Shown one piece after another: positions 62,754-64,000 of a stretch of 64,000 nucleotides of DNA. Made by a program: the position numbers and the translations under genes. The stretch is from Bathymodiolus brooksi. Its lineage: Eukaryota; Mollusca; Bivalvia; Mytilida; Modiolidae. Each line of letters begins with the position of its first letter. The stretch's first letter is position 1. The DNA lies in the NCBI GenBank assembly GCA_963680875.1, contig OY804578.1, forward strand, positions 2,542,001 through 2,606,000, written 5' to 3'. A model generated the notes under the pieces. The model did no database searches, was not told the origin of the DNA, and was given only the letters and a program-made list of their open reading frames with translations.

Positions 62754-64000
62754 GAGCACCTATGTCTTATTTACCGTTATTTCTGTTTGTTTGTATAAAG
62801 TTGTTTGTAGGAGCACCTATGTCTTATTTACCGTTATTTCTCTTCGTTTGTATAAAGTTGTTTGTAGGAGCACCTATGTCTTATTTACAGTTATTTCTGT
62901 TTGTTTGTATAAAGTTGTTTGTAGGAACACCTATGTCTTATTTACAGTTATTTCTGTTTGTTTGTATACATTTGTTTGTAGGAGCACCTAAGTCTTATTT
63001 ACAGTTATTTCTCTTTGTTTGTATAAAGTTGTTTGTAGGAGCACCTATGTCTTATTTACAGTTATTTCTGTTTGTTTGTATAAAGTTGTTTGTAGGAGCA
63101 CCTATGTCTTATTTACGGTTATTTCTCTTTGTTTGTATAAAGTTGTTTGTAGGAGCACCTATGTCTTATTTACCGTTATTTCTCTTTGTTTGTATAAAGT
63201 TGTTTGTAGGAACACCTATGTCTTATTTACCGTTATTTCTGTTTGTTTGTATAAAGTTGTTTGTAGGAGCACCTATGTCTTATTTACCGTTATTTCTCTT
63301 TGTTTGTATAAAGTTGTTTGTAGGAGCACCTATGTCTTATTTACCGTTATTTCTCTTTGTTTGTATAAAGTTGTTTGTAGGAGCACCTATGTCTTATTTA
63401 CAGTTATTTCTGTTTGTTTGTATAAAGTTGTTTGTAGGAACACCTATGTCTTATTTACCGTTATTTCTGTTTGTTTATTTGTATAAAGTTGTTTGTAGGA
63501 GCACCTATGTCTTATTTACCGTTATTTCTGTTTGTTTGTTTGTTTGTATAAAGTTGTTTGTAGGAACACCTATGTCTTATTTACCGCCATTTCTGTTTGT
63601 TTGTATAAAGTTGTTTGTAGGAGCACCTATGTCTTATTTACAGTTATTTCTGTTTGTTTGTATAAAGTTGTTTGTAGGAACACCTATGTCTTATTTACCG
63701 TTATTTCTGTTTGTTTGTATAAAGTTGTTTGTAGGAACACCTATGTCTTATTTACCGTTATTTCTGTTTGTTTGTATAAAGTTGTTTGTAGGAGCACCTA
63801 TGTCTTATTTACAGTTATTTCTGTCTGTTTGTATAAAGTTGTTTGTAGGAACACCTATGTCTTATTTACCGTTATTTCTGTTTGTTTGTATAAAGTTCTT
63901 TGTAGGAGAACCTATGTCTTATTTACAGTTATTTCTGTTTGTTTGTATAAAGTTGTTTGTAGGAGCACCTATGTCTTATTTACAGTTATTTCTGTTTGTT

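Larger units (their letters stand above)
34524..64000. repeat. Satellite C: 57-bp tandem array, about 517 copies, runs off the window
   Basis: Head-to-tail copies of AGTTGTTTGTAGGAGCACCT, ATGTCTTATTTACCGTTATT, TCTGTTTGTTTGTATAA, starting sharply at 34524. T is about 49% of this strand against about 19% A. Frequent alternatives are GGAGCA/GGAACA, TACCG/TACAG and TCTGTT/TCTCTT. Rarer forms are a 55-bp unit (CACCTGTCTT, loss of AT), units enlarged by GTTT repeats (34681-34765 and later), GTATGAGC, and a short partial unit GTGTGTAGGAGCACCTGTT. Two forward frames have no stop in the consensus and translate as LFVGAPMSYLPLFLFVCIK and VVCRSTYVLFTVISVCLYK. The common substitutions are silent in neither frame consistently, so I treat it as non-coding satellite. 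Confidence 0.97.

Noticed and set aside
34526..63486. Dozens of long plus-strand open frames (100-806 codons)
   Set aside because: All are the 57-bp satellite read in its two stop-free frames. The frames overlap each other, end at random unit variants (for example GTATGAGC giving TGA) and show no consistent silent-change bias.
1..64000. Telomeric repeat or CENP-B box
   Set aside because: No TTAGGG-type run and no CENP-B box motif was seen in any of the three satellite units.

Overview
The window looks like nuclear, non-coding, repeat-rich DNA from an invertebrate, most likely a mollusc. The host call rests on several SINE copies that share a 3' domain I associate with molluscan genomes (one ends in a TCAC run), an 'ATGCAGGGGCGGATCCAGG' type MITE, CR1-like LINE tails and a low GC content. 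It is an inference, not a database match. I found no ordinary host gene, no intact tRNA or rRNA gene, no CRISPR array and no bacterial operon.

Layout: (1) 1-11313, satellite A, about 226 tandem copies of a 50-bp A-rich unit. (2) 11314-23802, a non-satellite island packed with mobile-element debris: a tRNA-derived SINE and an inverted copy of its tail, a foldback element with direct-repeat flanks, minisatellites, a 5'-truncated LINE, a long intact reverse transcriptase gene (16834-19200) bracketed by two direct repeats of about 280 bp, a 697-bp terminal-inverted-repeat element with flanking 9-bp repeats, and a 186-bp MITE. (3) 23803-33714, satellite B, built from 50-, 39- and 28-bp units in a higher-order pattern. 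(4) 33715-34523, a short spacer with one SINE. (5) 34524-64000 and running off the window, satellite C, about 517 copies of a 57-bp T-rich unit. Because 57 is divisible by three and the unit lacks stops in two forward frames, satellite C gives very long overlapping open frames, which I judge to be non-coding.

The three satellites make up about 79% of the window and share no obvious sequence. Each carries a second level of organisation: multi-unit higher-order repeats and kilobase-scale tandem duplications with nearly constant offsets (4,444 bp in A; 1,914 bp in B; 4,528, 5,899/5,956 and 16,832 bp in C). The one convincing protein-coding gene is the 788-aa reverse transcriptase. Its motifs best fit the Penelope-like lineage, it has no visible GIY-YIG endonuclease, and the flanking direct repeats resemble the 'pseudo-LTRs' of that group. 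This element is the best candidate here for something worth describing.
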